Origin: Lytechinus variegatus
Taxonomy: Eukaryota; Echinodermata; Echinoidea; Temnopleuroida; Toxopneustidae
Direction of reading: 5' to 3'
DNA: 64,000 bases
Assembly (NCBI RefSeq): GCF_018143015.1
Contig: NC_054746.1
Location: 39,186,687 to 39,250,686, forward strand
Every line of letters starts with the position of its first letter. Position 1 is the stretch's first letter. Shown here in pieces: positions 41,345 to 53,523 of this stretch. A program made the translations under genes and the position numbers. The notes below the pieces were generated by a model. It did not search any database, was not told the origin of the DNA, and saw nothing but the letters and a program-made list of their open reading frames with translations.

Positions 41345-42035
41345 TAATTGTGTGTTAATAATGGTGAAAGTGGAGATAATATTAATGATAGTTTATTACA
41401 TTTTAATATGATATTACAGCTTCGTGTAAAACTTTATTGTAGAGATCTGTTAAAGTGAAGGGGTACCGTACAATGACAACAAAAAGAGAAGAACAAGTTC
41501 ATTCCAGTTGAAGTTTATTTATCAGATCTCTTCAAAAAGATTGATATATCAGCGTTCCCTTGAATGTCAAAAGATAAATCTTTATAAATATAGGAAATGT
41601 CTTTTTTTGAAGGCTGGGCAAGCCACAGTATGGAAACCAACTAGAAGGCGCACATCCTTACTGAACGAAGAACGAAAATCAAACTGACCAGGCCCTGTGA
41701 GACTCAGTGCTCACTGGCCTTCGAGACGCTAGCCCTTCTCATACAGCGTCAAGTACTGTACCTCAAATACTATCTAATCACAAAGGCCATTACAGCCATA
41801 ACCAATTTAAGTGCGACGCTAGTTGCCTAACCTAAAATGGCCAATCTCATAGTCAGTTTCATATGACCAATCAGAAAACAACTCTACTAGAGTGCGTCCA
41901 ATCAGAGCTATTGTATAAAACAGAAAGAAAGAATGGTGGAAGCACTGGGAATAGCTAATTAGCTAATGGATAGTTTCAGGATACTCAGGTGTACATTTCC
42001 ATTAACACAAAAGGGGTCTGCATGGTCCCTTCTCA
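41345..42035. other. SAE1 downstream flank with CCAAT/TATA cluster
   Basis: No gene recognised. 41868-41925 contains two CCAATCAG boxes followed by GTATAAAA, promoter-like in layout, but no open frame of note follows. Confidence 0.35.
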
Positions 42036-42150
42036 ACATTTTAGAGGAAACACAGTAGCATTTAACACATGAAAGGGATTTGATATCCAGGGACATTTTA
42101 GAGGAAACACAGTAGCATGTAACATGTGAAAGGGAATTGATATCCAGGGA
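42036..42150. repeat. tandem duplication, unit about 57 bp
   Basis: ACATTTTAGAGGAAACACAG, 'tagcat', 'aca.gtgaaaggga..tgatatccaggg' occurs twice head to tail with four or five differences. Confidence 0.85.
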
Positions 42151-42176
42151 CAGCTATTCTATTGTTCTGTATACAA

Positions 42177-42365
42177 TTTTTTTTTAACAAGTGCACACCT
42201 AGTTACCAATAATGCATATATCATTTCCATTTATTTGAAAGCAGGATAAAAGAGAATTGTTGATTAAATGCTTTGCTCACGGGCATAGGTGCTGAGGCCG
42301 GGGATTGAACCCCAGACTTTCCATATATAGCCAGGCGCCTTAGACCACTCGGCCACGGCACCTCC
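42177..42365 (-). mobile_element. tRNA-derived SINE, copy 2
   Basis: The minus strand begins with a leucine-tRNA-like head: GGTGCCGTGGCCGAGTGGTC, then TAAGGCGCC, and B-box GGGTTCAATCCCC with closing 'cagcacc' able to pair with the 5' end. After it come 'tatgcccgtgagcaaagcattt' and a unique body ending in an A-run. Shared with 22769-22939. Confidence 0.8.
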
Positions 42366-44157
42366 ACAAAGATTAAACATAAACTGGCAAAGCGCCCTCC
42401 TAAAATCGATTTGGCTCAGTGTGACAAAATGTGTACCACTTCAAAAGGATGGACTATAATGTCATTACAGGTTGTGACTTCACATATATTAGAATATGAC
42501 ACACCTTAAATGCTTAAATGTATGTTAATAATGGTGGAATGTGAGGTTCTTGACACGAATGTTGGCTCGTGAATCACAACGTTAGTATTATAACATTATG
42601 AAACGTAAGCACGATTGAAATTTTCCACCGAGGCATGGTGTCTTTAAAAGATGATTTAGAAATAGATTTTAAAAGTGCTGTACTTGTAGAGGTGATGACC
42701 GGTTCTTCGATGTCATGAATAAAGCATTATGGATAGGGCTATATGGTAGTGCATAATATTGTCACAGACTTTGTTATTTTATAAAGAGGTATAATGTTGG
42801 TATCCTCATTGCATTGTCAAACATTGTACACATATAAGTAGATCTAAGATACTGTGCAATGCTTTATCTCTTCAACCTTTGGTATAAAATCTCATTATGC
42901 CCAGGTTCACACTAGACAAGCACAAGAATGGGAAAAAGTGGTTAATTGATGAAAAAGAATATGCTCCTTTTCCCTTCTACGTCAAGTCCATTTGTATGTT
43001 ACAAAATCAGTTATTTAGTTCTGCCGAATATTGCTTGTATGTTATTCTTGCAACAAAATCAGCTCAAATGAATGACTTCTCAAGTTTCGATCCCAGATAA
43101 TAGGAAACAATTTGTGTAAGTATTGCAGGATCTGGCTACCTTGAGGATAGTGATTGGTCCATGTTTTCATGAGGAATGTATATATCATGCAACAATTTAA
43201 TGTGCTTGTTTTCTAATAAAGGGTTAAGTATCACCTTTCTTTTTTAAATGAATGCTTTAATGAAATGTGTTTGTGTTTGACCCTGTCAAACTTTTCCTTC
43301 TTTCTAATTGCATAGTTAACACACAAAAAATATGTATGTTGTGTGTAAGTGAATGTTTGAATGTGATTTTAAATGATTTGACACGATAAGATAAGCATCG
43401 TGATGATGATTACAAAAAGTGCTTAGAATATTCATTCTTAAGATTTTAGTATTCAGAAAAATAGACTCGCGCTTCGCTCTCGTATTAGGTTGATTTATTT
43501 ACTGAGGTACCTATCATCTCCTAAAAAAGGGTCTTTTTACATGTTCCCTTTTCAGCGCTTATAGCGCTTGCATTCATTGCTTATGTTAGATGTGCATTAT
43601 GTTTATGATTTCAAAAATATATATATTTCTTCATAACGTCTTAATACTGAAAAATATTCACACTTGCATTGAAACGCACTTGCATATTATGTTTTATTTT
43701 GACTGGCTGAATTTAGGATATATATAAACAGTGTAATACACTTTTAAAGGGACGCGATTTTAGCGCTTGCCCTGGGCGCTGTTTGTCCCGCTAGGTACGC
43801 CACAGGGATAGGGTGTGCTACTGGTATAGACTGAAGGGACACATTAGTGAAGAATATGGAGTTGCTGCATGGTTCCAAATATTTCCCAAAGTACGCATTT
43901 TTAAGAAAAAGTGCTCCAATTAACTATTTAATAACAATACAAATAAGTGCGATTACTAAGCAACAAATCCATAATTTAAAATGCAGGTGCACAGGTAAAA
44001 AAAATACAAAATTTATTTGAAAGGATTACTGACTGATAAACACTTTTTATCAAATAAAACACTGTTTATCAGCAATAAACTGCGCTTTGGTCTTGATAAA
44101 CATTGGGCGAAAAACAAATCATTGGGAAAATAGCACGCCATAAAGGCATATTCTTAT
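42366..44157. other. gene-free stretch with GCGAGCG-type words
   Basis: No supported gene; a 67-codon frame at 42897-43100 shows no domain. 43440-43800 holds 'gactcgcgcttcgctctcg', 'agcgcttatagcgcttgc' and 'agcgcttgccctgggcgct', members of the dispersed GC-palindrome repeat. Confidence 0.4.
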
Positions 44158-44316
44158 ACACTGTAAAAAAACGAAATGCTAATCTAGCACTTATTGAGAC
44201 TGCACTTATATTCGTGCTAATTTTCTAGTTCAAATTTAAACTAGAAAATCAGCACTCATAGTGAGATCACTATACAAGCACTGTAAGTGCTAAATTAGCA
44301 CTTCATTTTACAGTGT
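44158..44316. mobile_element. MITE with ACACTGTAAAA ends
   Basis: Inverted ends ACACTGTAAAA...TGCTAATCTAGCACTTA and ACACTGTAAAATGAAGTGCT pair over about 40 bases. The centre 'ctagttcaaatttaaactag' is also palindromic. 159 bp. Confidence 0.75.
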
Positions 44317-46186
44317 CATCATGAAAGAGCAAAACGATTGAAAAAAAGTTTAGTCGGAGCAAAAAGTCCCAGAAAATTTTTCAGTGGAATTACTGCTTCA
44401 AAAAATGGATGCACTAGCATACAATAAGGTGGGGGAATCCACACCTTCCCCCAATAGTTCCACAACCAAGAAAAAAAAAGAGTAAATGAAGGAGGAAATG
44501 GAAGAAGGGGGGAGTTCCCAGTTATATTATTTGGCAAGGGCCGCAGAACGCGTGAGGGTGCTTCAGCTCTTCAACTTTTTCCAAAACCGTGTAAAGATAA
44601 AAATTCAAGAAATTACCATCTGCAGGATCTGATTGTGATTTTTTGCATGGTCAGTCACCCCCCATATTTCCTACTTTAAAAAAATATGGCGGCGTGCAAG
44701 CATTTGTTTGGTGAATAAAATGTCAAAATCTATCATATGATTAGATTTTGTTATTAAAAGGTGGTGGTGTTGATTTTTTTTTACCTGATTGCTGGTTGTG
44801 ATTTTCTCTCCTGAAAACTAGATATTCTAAGCACTATTTTGTATAACCAGGAACAGAATGAGTACCTTAAACAATAATTGATATTCCAACCTGAAAACTG
44901 GACACCCTATGAACAGGAAGAATACCTTATTCTAAACAATGATGCCGGGCGCGAGCCAAAAATTTTGTGATTTCCTAACCTAAAGTGTATGTTTTAGTTC
45001 AATACCTATTTAACTTTGAAAGAGTTTTTCATTTTGAAAAAAAGGAAATTTTTCACTCTGAAAAGGGGCCATTTTCCTATACGGGAATTTTTTTGCTCCC
45101 CAGCAAAACTGTTTGCTGAAACGCCATAAAACCATTCATTTAGAAAATGGTAAAATTATTGTATTGATAAAGATTCTGCCACGTCAGGCCATCCATATTT
45201 GGATTCGTATTCTTTGTTATCAACAGTTTGGTAAATCTATCTCTTCTTTTATACCTAGATCTTGTCCGTCAAATCTTACGTTTCGGTAAATTCACTATTT
45301 TGATAATGTTTGGAATCATAAAAAAACGTTAATCATGATTTTACATAGAAAACATTAATTGTGTCAGGGAAGGAAGAAAGTTGTCATTTTCTCGGACATA
45401 AATACAGCTATATATATGCTGTATCATTTCAGTTTGCCTCTGCTAATATTTTTATCAGATACATTTCCAAATTCATCACAAGTCATGGTAATTGCAGTTT
45501 ATTAACAGTTTTTGCTTTTGAAAAATAGGAAATACTTTATGATAGCTAGAGGTATCGATCGGGGGGGGGGGGGCAACCAATGGAAATATTGGGGTGGCGA
45601 GCATGTTGTTAATCCCCCCCCCATAATTCCTTAATTGCAAGAATAAAAAAATATGTCATATTACACAGAAATCAGCAAATAAAATATTTAAAAAATTGAG
45701 CTTTTACATCTACAAAATCATGATTTCATCTATCATTGAAACTTTTGTTAATGTAGGCCCTACATTTACGCAGGAAAATAGACACATAGAATCTTTTCTG
45801 CCAGCAATGAATAAAAAAGATATGGCAAACTCCTTTTTCCACAGGCGGATCCAGGTGAGTTACATGTATGTTTATCGCTAAATTAATTTTACCAAACTAC
45901 CAAGCAAAACCCTTTCGGTGACAGTTGATCAATTTTTTTTATTGTTAAAATATATTAACCCATGCACCCTATTCTTACTACTACTAGTAGTTTTAAAAGT
46001 GCTCAAAGGTCCAGTATTCGATCAGGCCTTAATTTCAACATATTTCAAACTACATTTTGAATTAATATACGAATCTAATTAGAATATGGCAAACTCAAAC
46101 TAATTAAAATTAATGGAATTTAATGGTGAGAAAAATTAGTATTAGAGATTGTAGAATGAATATAAGTCAATTTCTTTACAAATATC
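44317..46186. other. gene-free stretch, no recognised gene
   Basis: G- and C-runs at about 45560 and 45616. A 'ccacaaccaagaaaaaaaaa' word near 44460 is shared with about 26920. Nothing coding. Confidence 0.4.
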
Positions 46187-46190
46187 TTAA

Positions 46191-46684
46191 AGGGGAAGTT
46201 CACCCTGACAAAAAGTTTATTGTAAAAATAGCAGAAAAAATAATAAAAAATATTGCCGAAGGTTTGAGAAAAATTCATCAAATAATTAAAAAGTTATTAG
46301 AATTTCAATTACTTGATTTGTGACGTCATATGCGAGCAGCATTACATAGCGAATGGTAAAAAATCAATGAAATGTCATTTTCTCAGAAAATTGAAAATGG
46401 TTTTCACTGTAACTTTTGTATATCAATAGAGAAATCATTTCACACCCGATCATGAAAAGAAAACAAAATTAAGTCATCAGGAACCATACAAAATTTGAAA
46501 TTCATACATTTTATATTACATACCACATGGGGCAGCTGCTCGTTTATGACGTCACAAATCCCAAATTTTGAACTCTAATAACTTTCTTACTCTTTAACAG
46601 ATTTTCCTCAAACCTTCACCAATATTTTTTACTATTTTTTCTGCTATTTTTACAACAAAGTTTTCTTCAGGGTGAACTTCCCCT
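46191..46684. mobile_element. TTAA-flanked MITE with long inverted arms, copy 2 (intact)
   Basis: AGGGGAAGTTCACCCTGA at both ends, flanked by TTAA (46187-46190, 46685-46688). The arms pair imperfectly for about 200 bases ('aaaaatagcagaaaaaata', 'gaaggtttgag', 'gtgacgtcat', 'cgagcagc'). 494 bp, no coding. AGGG termini with TTAA suggest a Kolobok-type mobiliser. Confidence 0.85.
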
Positions 46685-47217
46685 TTAAGTTGATAATTTT
46701 GATTTTTTTTTTAATTGACGATACCATAATGCTGCATATTTCGAGATTTCCATGGAGTGCGGTGTAAACATCTACTGTCCTGATAACCGATTTTTGGTGA
46801 CACATAAAACAAGGTTTTGGTGAGTGAAATCTCTGCTCAGTAGTTTTATTGTATTTTTTATTGAATTTTAGTGTAATAAAACTTTATTTCATTTTTTCTA
46901 TATAGAAGTACGAATGTAATTTTCCACGTCAAAAACTCGAATAACTCCGCCTGGGGCTGTGCTGTGCCCGCTCTCATAATCATTATGAGTCGCACTTCGA
47001 GCAGAGCCCGTGCTGTCTATCTACGGTATGCACTACCGTACTACATGTACCACCAATGGCCTTCCGACCATACCGGTACCGGTGCCGAAGAGCGGGCGCT
47101 AATGCAGTTTCGCACCTGCCGATTACCAGAACACCTCATCACCAATAGGCATACTTTTTCCCAAATGTCATGATAATTCAATGTCAATATATCCACCACA
47201 TTTCGATGTAAAAATTA

Positions 47218-49434
47218 ATGTTGTAACCCGCAAGTGAAAACCCGAACCGTACCGTCCCGTATAATCCAATAATTTGCAAGCGGGACCCGCTGACCCGTCG
47301 GGTTTTAACCCGCAAGTCAATTTATCTTTGAAAAATGAAAAACATTATTTCTGCAATCCCCACACTATACAGGCTCAAATCAGGAAAATATATGTCTACT
47401 ACTACCTAGCCTAGAGTGAATTTACTTAATTTGCAAATTCGCATTTTATTCCGGAGAGAAAATGTTTTTGGGTGACTTTGTACCACGAAATGGGTCCGCT
47501 CTGATCTCGAAATTGAAAGCATTACGCAATTAACGCCTCGGATCGATCGGAGCTAGCGAGCCGCAGCTCAGCGCGCTAGCTAGCCCAGGCTGCCCAGCAA
47601 GGATCGGCAGACGGCAATGTTGTTTTTCAGTCCAGGTCGGTCGACACTGCGACTCACAACAATCATAATTACAATATTCAATTCTATGGGACCTCGTCTA
47701 TAAAGTAATCAAAATTGCAATAAATACCTGGATAATGATACAGTCAATTTTTTCTTCTCGTTTATCTCTATATTATTTCCTTCTGTTTTTGTATTTCATT
47801 CGATAATATGGCCGCTAAAACTCGATGTTCAGTTTCCCGTCGCCCGCGTTATGAAATTTGGCCCGCGTTTGAAAATCAAATTCTGAAAATAAACTATTTG
47901 GATATCTAGATTCAAAACTGATTTAAAACATTAATATAAGCTTTTCAGTAAGACAATTACTTGTATATCTTGTAAATACCTGCAAATCTTTTCTTTCTTT
48001 CTTTTTTTGTGAATGGAATGACGCTGCATGCTCAACCATACCTCGAGGGATGTTCGTGCAGGCTCCACTCAACAACCGTAGAAGTGGTGGAGCCTGCATG
48101 AACATCGCTCGAGGTACATGGTTGAGCTACCTCAATAAATCCCAAAGTCTAGTAACCTCGCGTTGGTGAGTTATCATACAGCCTAGTACTCATCCAAAAT
48201 AACTTATCTTATTTGCTGATTATTACTTAAAAATCATTTGTTTTATTTTGCCAGGGGATGAGTTAAATATCAGACCAAAAAAATCATCAAAGCTCAATAT
48301 GTTACAAGGCCGACGGGAGACTCACCCACGTACGCATTGGCGCTTGTGCTAGCTAGTCTGAGCTCTGTCTCTCTGCCAGAGCTCTGGGGGACAATTTGCT
48401 CTGTAAAGGCCTCAATGATGGTGATTTTCTGCTTCAGACAGAGTTTATATTTCGGGTATATTTTTCAAAACTGCCAATGAAGTTTGATGATTTCTTCATT
48501 GTCATGTATATTTAAGTTATTAATGAGTTCATTCTCACCAAATTTAGACTCCCCCATAGAGAAATACAATTTTCGTGGAGATGTGCGTTTTCAAAGAACT
48601 TCAGGAAAAGTAAGGGTATGTGGGCCTTTATTACATGGCCAAGTAATGGAATTAGATGGAGTAAAAATTAGATATTAAATTCATTTATATCAAGTTCAAC
48701 TCACAGTCTCACCCACACAAACACACCCACATCCAAGATTCTAGGCATGAAAAAAACTTTAAAAATCATACAATATTAAACAACAAGTAATAATTAATTT
48801 AATAAGTGAACAGGTATTCCTCAAAATACAAAAACGTAGCATTTGAAAAGAGCCCCTGAAATATTGCAAAAAAATGAAAATGGAGCCCCCCCAAAAAAAA
48901 ATGATTAATTTTTCCCTGGCTTCAAGTTCCACGGAATAAAGTGCGTTAAAAGGTTACAAAAGGTCAAACTTTCATCTTCTGAAAAATAATGAATAATGAA
49001 ATCGGTTCCTCATTATGAGCTGGAAAAAATAGGACGGGAAACTCAACATCGAGTTTCATTGGCCCATGCGGTTGCTTTTGACTGCGCTGCATGCACGCAC
49101 TGGCGCTGGCATGGCCTTTGTCAACTCGATGTATTTATCATGTTGAACTGTCTCAGACTCAGTCCTGTTCACTATTCACAAGACAAAAATACGCCGGCAT
49201 TTTTAAACGGAAATATCTACGTCTCTAAAAGAATCTGCCACGTAAGAAGCACATGATCTTAACTCAATTTTCACTGTGGATGTTTTTATTATGCGTCGTT
49301 TATTCTCCCTTTTTTTCGCATGACGGTCTGCGGGTTTGAGAATGAACTCGGCCCGGCCCGCAACCCGCGATCGGAGGCATACCGGCAGGTTAACCCATAC
49401 CGCAACGGGTGCGGGTTACAACATTAGTAAAAAT
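47218..49434. mobile_element. 2.2-kb TIR element with ATGTTGTAACCCGCA ends
   Basis: Perfect 15-base inverted ends ATGTTGTAACCCGCA with TA on each side (47216-47217, 49435-49436). Subterminal regions are rich in AACCCGC, CGGGTT and ACCCGT words in both directions. No transposase is recognisable; the only frames are short. A TA target suggests a Tc1/mariner-like mobiliser, but the subterminal structure is unusual and the assignment is open. Confidence 0.6.
48031..48126. repeat. 96-bp hairpin
   Basis: CTCAACCATACCTCGAGGGA...GCAGGCTCCAC is answered by GTGGAGCCTGCATGAACATC...GGTTGAG. Arms of about 38 bases with few differences and an 18-base loop. Confidence 0.85.
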
Positions 49435-49670
49435 ATCCACCACTTTTCAAAATTTCGTGATCGGGAATGGCTACATAGCTGTAGGTCCTATTTCAGCTTC
49501 GATCTCAACGTCGTTGATCTACATTGTACATACTACATGGCGTAGACATCGCTTCATCGAAGCGATCTGCGAAGCTATGTCTACGAGTACGATTCACCGT
49601 GAAGTTAGCAACCAAATCATGCAAACATAAATTCGCATGCGGCATGCTGGCAGTTTGTTTGGCACATATT

Positions 49671-50079
49671 CAGTAGAGGCGCTGGTCAGAAAATTGGGAT
49701 CGTCCCAGTTTACAGGGACTGTCTCAGTTTATAAGGATTTCTTCACACAAGAAATCTAGGAAAGTTCATTCACCTGTCAAGTGCCGACACCAATCAAGTG
49801 TGCTAGTCAATGTAAACATATCAGGTTTCATAACAAGATTATTGGAAGACGGTAAGTCATGAAAAATAGACGGTGAACTGGGGGGAATTGAGGTCACTGA
49901 ATCTATTTTTAGCACTCTCAATTTCCGTAATTGCTGTCTTTGTCCCGTAGGGGAAGTGAAAAAAAAATGTCCCCATAAACAAGGACAGTCTCAATTTATC
50001 AAGACATGATTTGTCTTGGTTTATGAGGATATCCTTGTTTTCTGGAATAATCCCAATTTTTGGACCAGCGCCTCTACTG
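49671..50079. mobile_element. CAGTAGAGGCGC-family MITE, copy 2
   Basis: Ends CAGTAGAGGCGCTGGTC inverted, continuing 'AAAATTGGGAT', with ATATT duplicated on both sides (49666-49670, 50080-50084). The first 12 terminal bases match the element at 5311-5758, which also has a 5-base duplication. Interior repeats of 'cagttta.agga' and 'ctca.ttta' type. 409 bp, non-coding. Confidence 0.85.
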
Positions 50080-50914
50080 ATATTCGCATGATTTGGTTGC
50101 TAACTACAGTTCATATCAACATTATGGTGCATGGTGAATCCAAGCGATCTGCGAAGTGATGTCTACACCGTGAAGATCAATGACGTCGAGATCGAAGCTG
50201 AAATACAGCCATTCCTGATCATGATATTTTGACATCAAAATGTGAATGAGAAACTTGTCATGACATTTGCGAACAAGTATTGGTGATGAGGTGTGCTGGT
50301 AATCGGCCGGTGCGAAACTGCATTTGCGCCATAGAGCGGACCTGGAGAGATGGCACCCACTGTTGCTTTTACATGCCGCCGTGTACAGGAAAATTGATGG
50401 GGCGGCGCATGCAAATTTGCAACACTTCCATGGCCCTTGCAATTTCAGACAAGCTTTTATTAAATCAAGTCCTTCTTACCTTCTTAGTTTACTCAACCTT
50501 GTACCTAGACAGCTGGCAGCCTCGCCATCTGTTTCGAGGAGTTTTTTAAATTCTAACCTTTTTTTTAAATTTCTCCTCGTACACAGACGGCTCGCTGTCG
50601 TGCAGCCACCATTATTACTGGGGACTTGCAATGCAAAATCCCCCGTCGGGGCTCTTCAATATTTGTCTTCAGTGAATAAAACTTTGAAAATTAACGCGAC
50701 CAAAATGCAAATTAATATTCCCTCTTGGCATTAATTGCCAAAAAACGGAGAAAAATCAAGTTAAAAGGAACAAAAACCAGTGACTTACCTCGGCTGTCGC
50801 GCAAATTTACTTTCCCGTTTTATCCGATCTTAAGTACATAAACATATGGCCATTGAGTCCCCTGTACAGATCGCGCTAGAACTTTGGTCTCTGTATTTGG
50901 TGAGTGAAGCCAAT

Positions 50915-51077
50915 GGAGTTCAGCTGAACAACCAACATAACAGAGACCGAAGCTTTTGGTCTACCTTGAACCTTGAACTGAAGTTGAAGAAGTACTCTCC
51001 CAAAAAGCGTACACGCTGTCCTGGAGAGGGTTGTGCTCTGTCAGGTCTCTGTTATGTTGGTTGTTCAGCTGAACTCC
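50915..51077. repeat. perfect 34-base inverted repeat with 95-base spacer
   Basis: 50915-50948 (starts GGAGTTCAGCTGAACAACCA) and 51044-51077 are exact reverse complements. The flanks do not pair further. Could be the ends of a very small element or a cruciform-forming repeat. Confidence 0.85.
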
Positions 51078-51489
51078 GTGTTCCTTTTGCGTCCACTCTG
51101 ACAAAAACAAAACTTCTGAAATCTGAAGTTTCAACTTCAAGAAATTGTCAGTTTGCAAGCGAAGGTCTTCAAAAAAGTAGATTCTAAGTAATAGTAAATT
51201 GTGATACCAGTCTAAATTCTGGCATTTTAACCTCTATCTGATACAATTATCTTACCTTTGTCTGCTCAATTTCACTTCTCAGCAGAGCGCGCACTAACGT
51301 TAGTTGATTGTCATGGAATTTTTAGATCGTAATACCAGCGAAACCCTTGACCTACTTTATAATTCTGTCGAGCAAATTGTTTTGGCTTTGGTATCTTGGT
51401 TTTCACAAAATACGACGTTGCGACAAGAATGAGAAAAAAAAAAACCATTTGCCGTGCTGGTCAGTATAGCTTCCGTGTTGGTCTGTGTA

Positions 51490-52310
51490 GCTGACATGTT
51501 GGGAGGAAAGAAAGAAGGAAGAAAGGAATGAATGAATAAAAATTGAAGGTGTGTGAAAGAAAGAAGAAAAAGACATAAATGATGTAAGAAAGAAGGAATA
51601 AAAGAAAGGGCATAGGAAAGAAAAAGAGAATAAAAGAATGAATGAAAGTATGAAAGAAAAAAGGGGGGAAAAGAGAGAAAGGAAAGAAAGAAAGATAGAA
51701 GGAAGGAAGGAAGGAAGGAAGAAAGAAGGAAAGTATGGGAAAAGATGAAGAAACAGGAAAGAAACAAGAGAAAAAAGACGAAGGAAAGAAAGTAAGAAGA
51801 AAAGAAGTAAAAGAAAGAAAGAATGAATGAATAGAAGAATTAAGGAATGCAGAAAAAAAAGAATGAATAGATGAAAATAGGAAGAAAAAGAGGAAAGAAA
51901 ATAAATAAAAATGAATGAAAGTAGGAAACAAACTAAAGAAAGAATGAATAGAAGAATGAAGGAAAGTATGGGAGAAAGACAAAAAAAAGGGAATGAGAGA
52001 AAAGAAAAAAGATGAGGGAAATAAAGGAAGAAGAATAGAAATCAAAGAAACAATGAATGAATAGAAAAATGAAGGAATGCAGGAAAGAGAAAGAAGAAAA
52101 GGAATGGACAGAAAAAAGTAGGGGAGAAAATGGGGAAAAGGAAAGCAGAAAAAGAAGGAAAAAATAAAGAAAGAATAAAGGGAGATAAGAAAGAAAGAAA
52201 TAAGAAATAATCAAGGATGTAGAATGTAGAAAAGAAAAAGTGAAGGAATATAAAAAATGAAATGAAAGAAGGAATGAATAAAGAAAACAATAAATGTAGG
52301 CCTATAGCTA
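51490..52310. repeat. about 820-bp polypurine (GAAAG/GAAGGAA) tract
   Basis: The plus strand is almost entirely A and G, in GAAA, GAAGGAA and GAATGAATGA words. Minus-strand frames of up to 194 codons across it are Ser/Phe/Leu low-complexity translations and are not genes. Confidence 0.9.
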
Positions 52311-53369
52311 ACTGAGCTGGCTGTGCTGCTAGCATAACCTGCCTTGCAGTTTGCTTCTGACTTTGTGGGTGTGTGCATGTCAATGAAAGAAAATTGAGTC
52401 AAAGAAGCCCTCTTTTTGAATGTTGATGGCAGTTTCTAGTTTTGGAGTTTGTTGCTCGAATAGAGATTTCACTTAGACTTAGGAAATATCAATTTATGAC
52501 GGAGGCAATTTTTAAATACGTGTATATGTGTGTGGGGGGGGGGGGTTCTTGCCCTTTGGTTTTACCATGGCGATTCCAGATGTGTAGGGGCAAATCACGC
52601 TCTCATTCTGGTGTTGCATTGCTGAGAATTGCGACAACACCTTATACATGTAAGTAGGTTTCCTGGTCTGATTTGTAATAGTAGTCACCACACAGGTATT
52701 ATACCGAGGATAAGGATAGGATAAGTTTGATAAGGATACTGACCCATATTTGCAAAAAAAGTATGCATGAATGTGAGAGCCATCTTGTAGTACAAATGAT
52801 TTCCCTGGACCTGTTAATCTCATTGCAATACCAGTGTAGGTTCATTAATTTTCATATTCACTTGGCTCTCATTCATAATTCATTTAGGTCTACATGCATT
52901 TTTTAAAAAAGCAATTATAAAGATGATTGCAGTCCAGCGTTCTCGCCAGTGTATAATACGCATGGTGCAAACACCATGCGTGCGGAAATGGAGACCAAGT
53001 GGAACCATGCGTAAAATTTCAGCGACATGCGTGGAAAAATTAAATGGAAATATTCAGAAAAAAATAATACACTCCATGAACTCATCTTAGTGATATCAAC
53101 TTCATTTATCGGGTTGCGCCGAAGTCCCACCAACTTAAGACCACTTACAGGCCTACTACGGCTAGGAAAGTGGCAAGGCGCCCAGCTAGCTCGCGGCTGC
53201 TATTGCGGGCATATGACGGCACGGTACGGTCGTTCTGTTGCCTATTCCCCCGTCTGCCCCGCACATCACACCGGCTATGCTCCATGACCTACCGGTAGCT
53301 GCGCTTACTGATATGATGGGAGTGGAACTTGGAATAAATGCATTGTATATACAAGGATCATGTACTAGC
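52311..53369. other. gene-free stretch, no recognised content
   Basis: A G-run at about 52535-52547. No gene, no clear repeat border. Confidence 0.4.
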
Positions 53370-53488
53370 TGTGTTTGTCATTTATCCCGCCCTCTATACA
53401 CACAATGAACGAATAGCAAAGGAGTTGTACTGTGTTTGTCATTTTATCCCGCCCTCTCTGCACACAATGAACGAATAGCAAAGGAGTT
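53370..53488. repeat. tandem duplication, unit about 61 bp
   Basis: TGTGTTTGTCATTT(T)ATCC, 'cgccctct', 'cacacaatgaacgaatagcaaaggagtt' occurs twice in a row with minimal change, so it is recent. Confidence 0.9.
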
Positions 53489-53523
53489 TGAGAACTGTGC
53501 GTGACCGCTATGGTGCATGGATG

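Larger units (their letters stand above)
47085..50350. mobile_element. palindromic host element, split by two other insertions
   Basis: 47085-47217 ('atgcagtttcgcacctgccg', 'attaccagaacacctcatcaccaat') and 49435-49665 ('gatcgggaatggct', 'tatttcagcttcgatctcaacgtc', 'gttagcaaccaaatcatgc') together pair with 50085-50350 in reverse complement. The left arm is interrupted by the 47218-49434 element and the centre by the 49671-50079 element. No coding seen. Outer borders approximate. Confidence 0.6.

Noticed and set aside
42897-43100. 67-codon frame downstream of SAE1
   Set aside because: No domain, no splice or promoter support.
50324-50734. Plus-strand 136-codon frame
   Set aside because: No recognisable domain and it overlaps the arm of a palindromic repeat.
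51461-52045. Minus-strand 194-codon open frame
   Set aside because: It is the translation of the polypurine tract (Ser/Phe/Leu repeats), with no domain and similar frames in all three registers.
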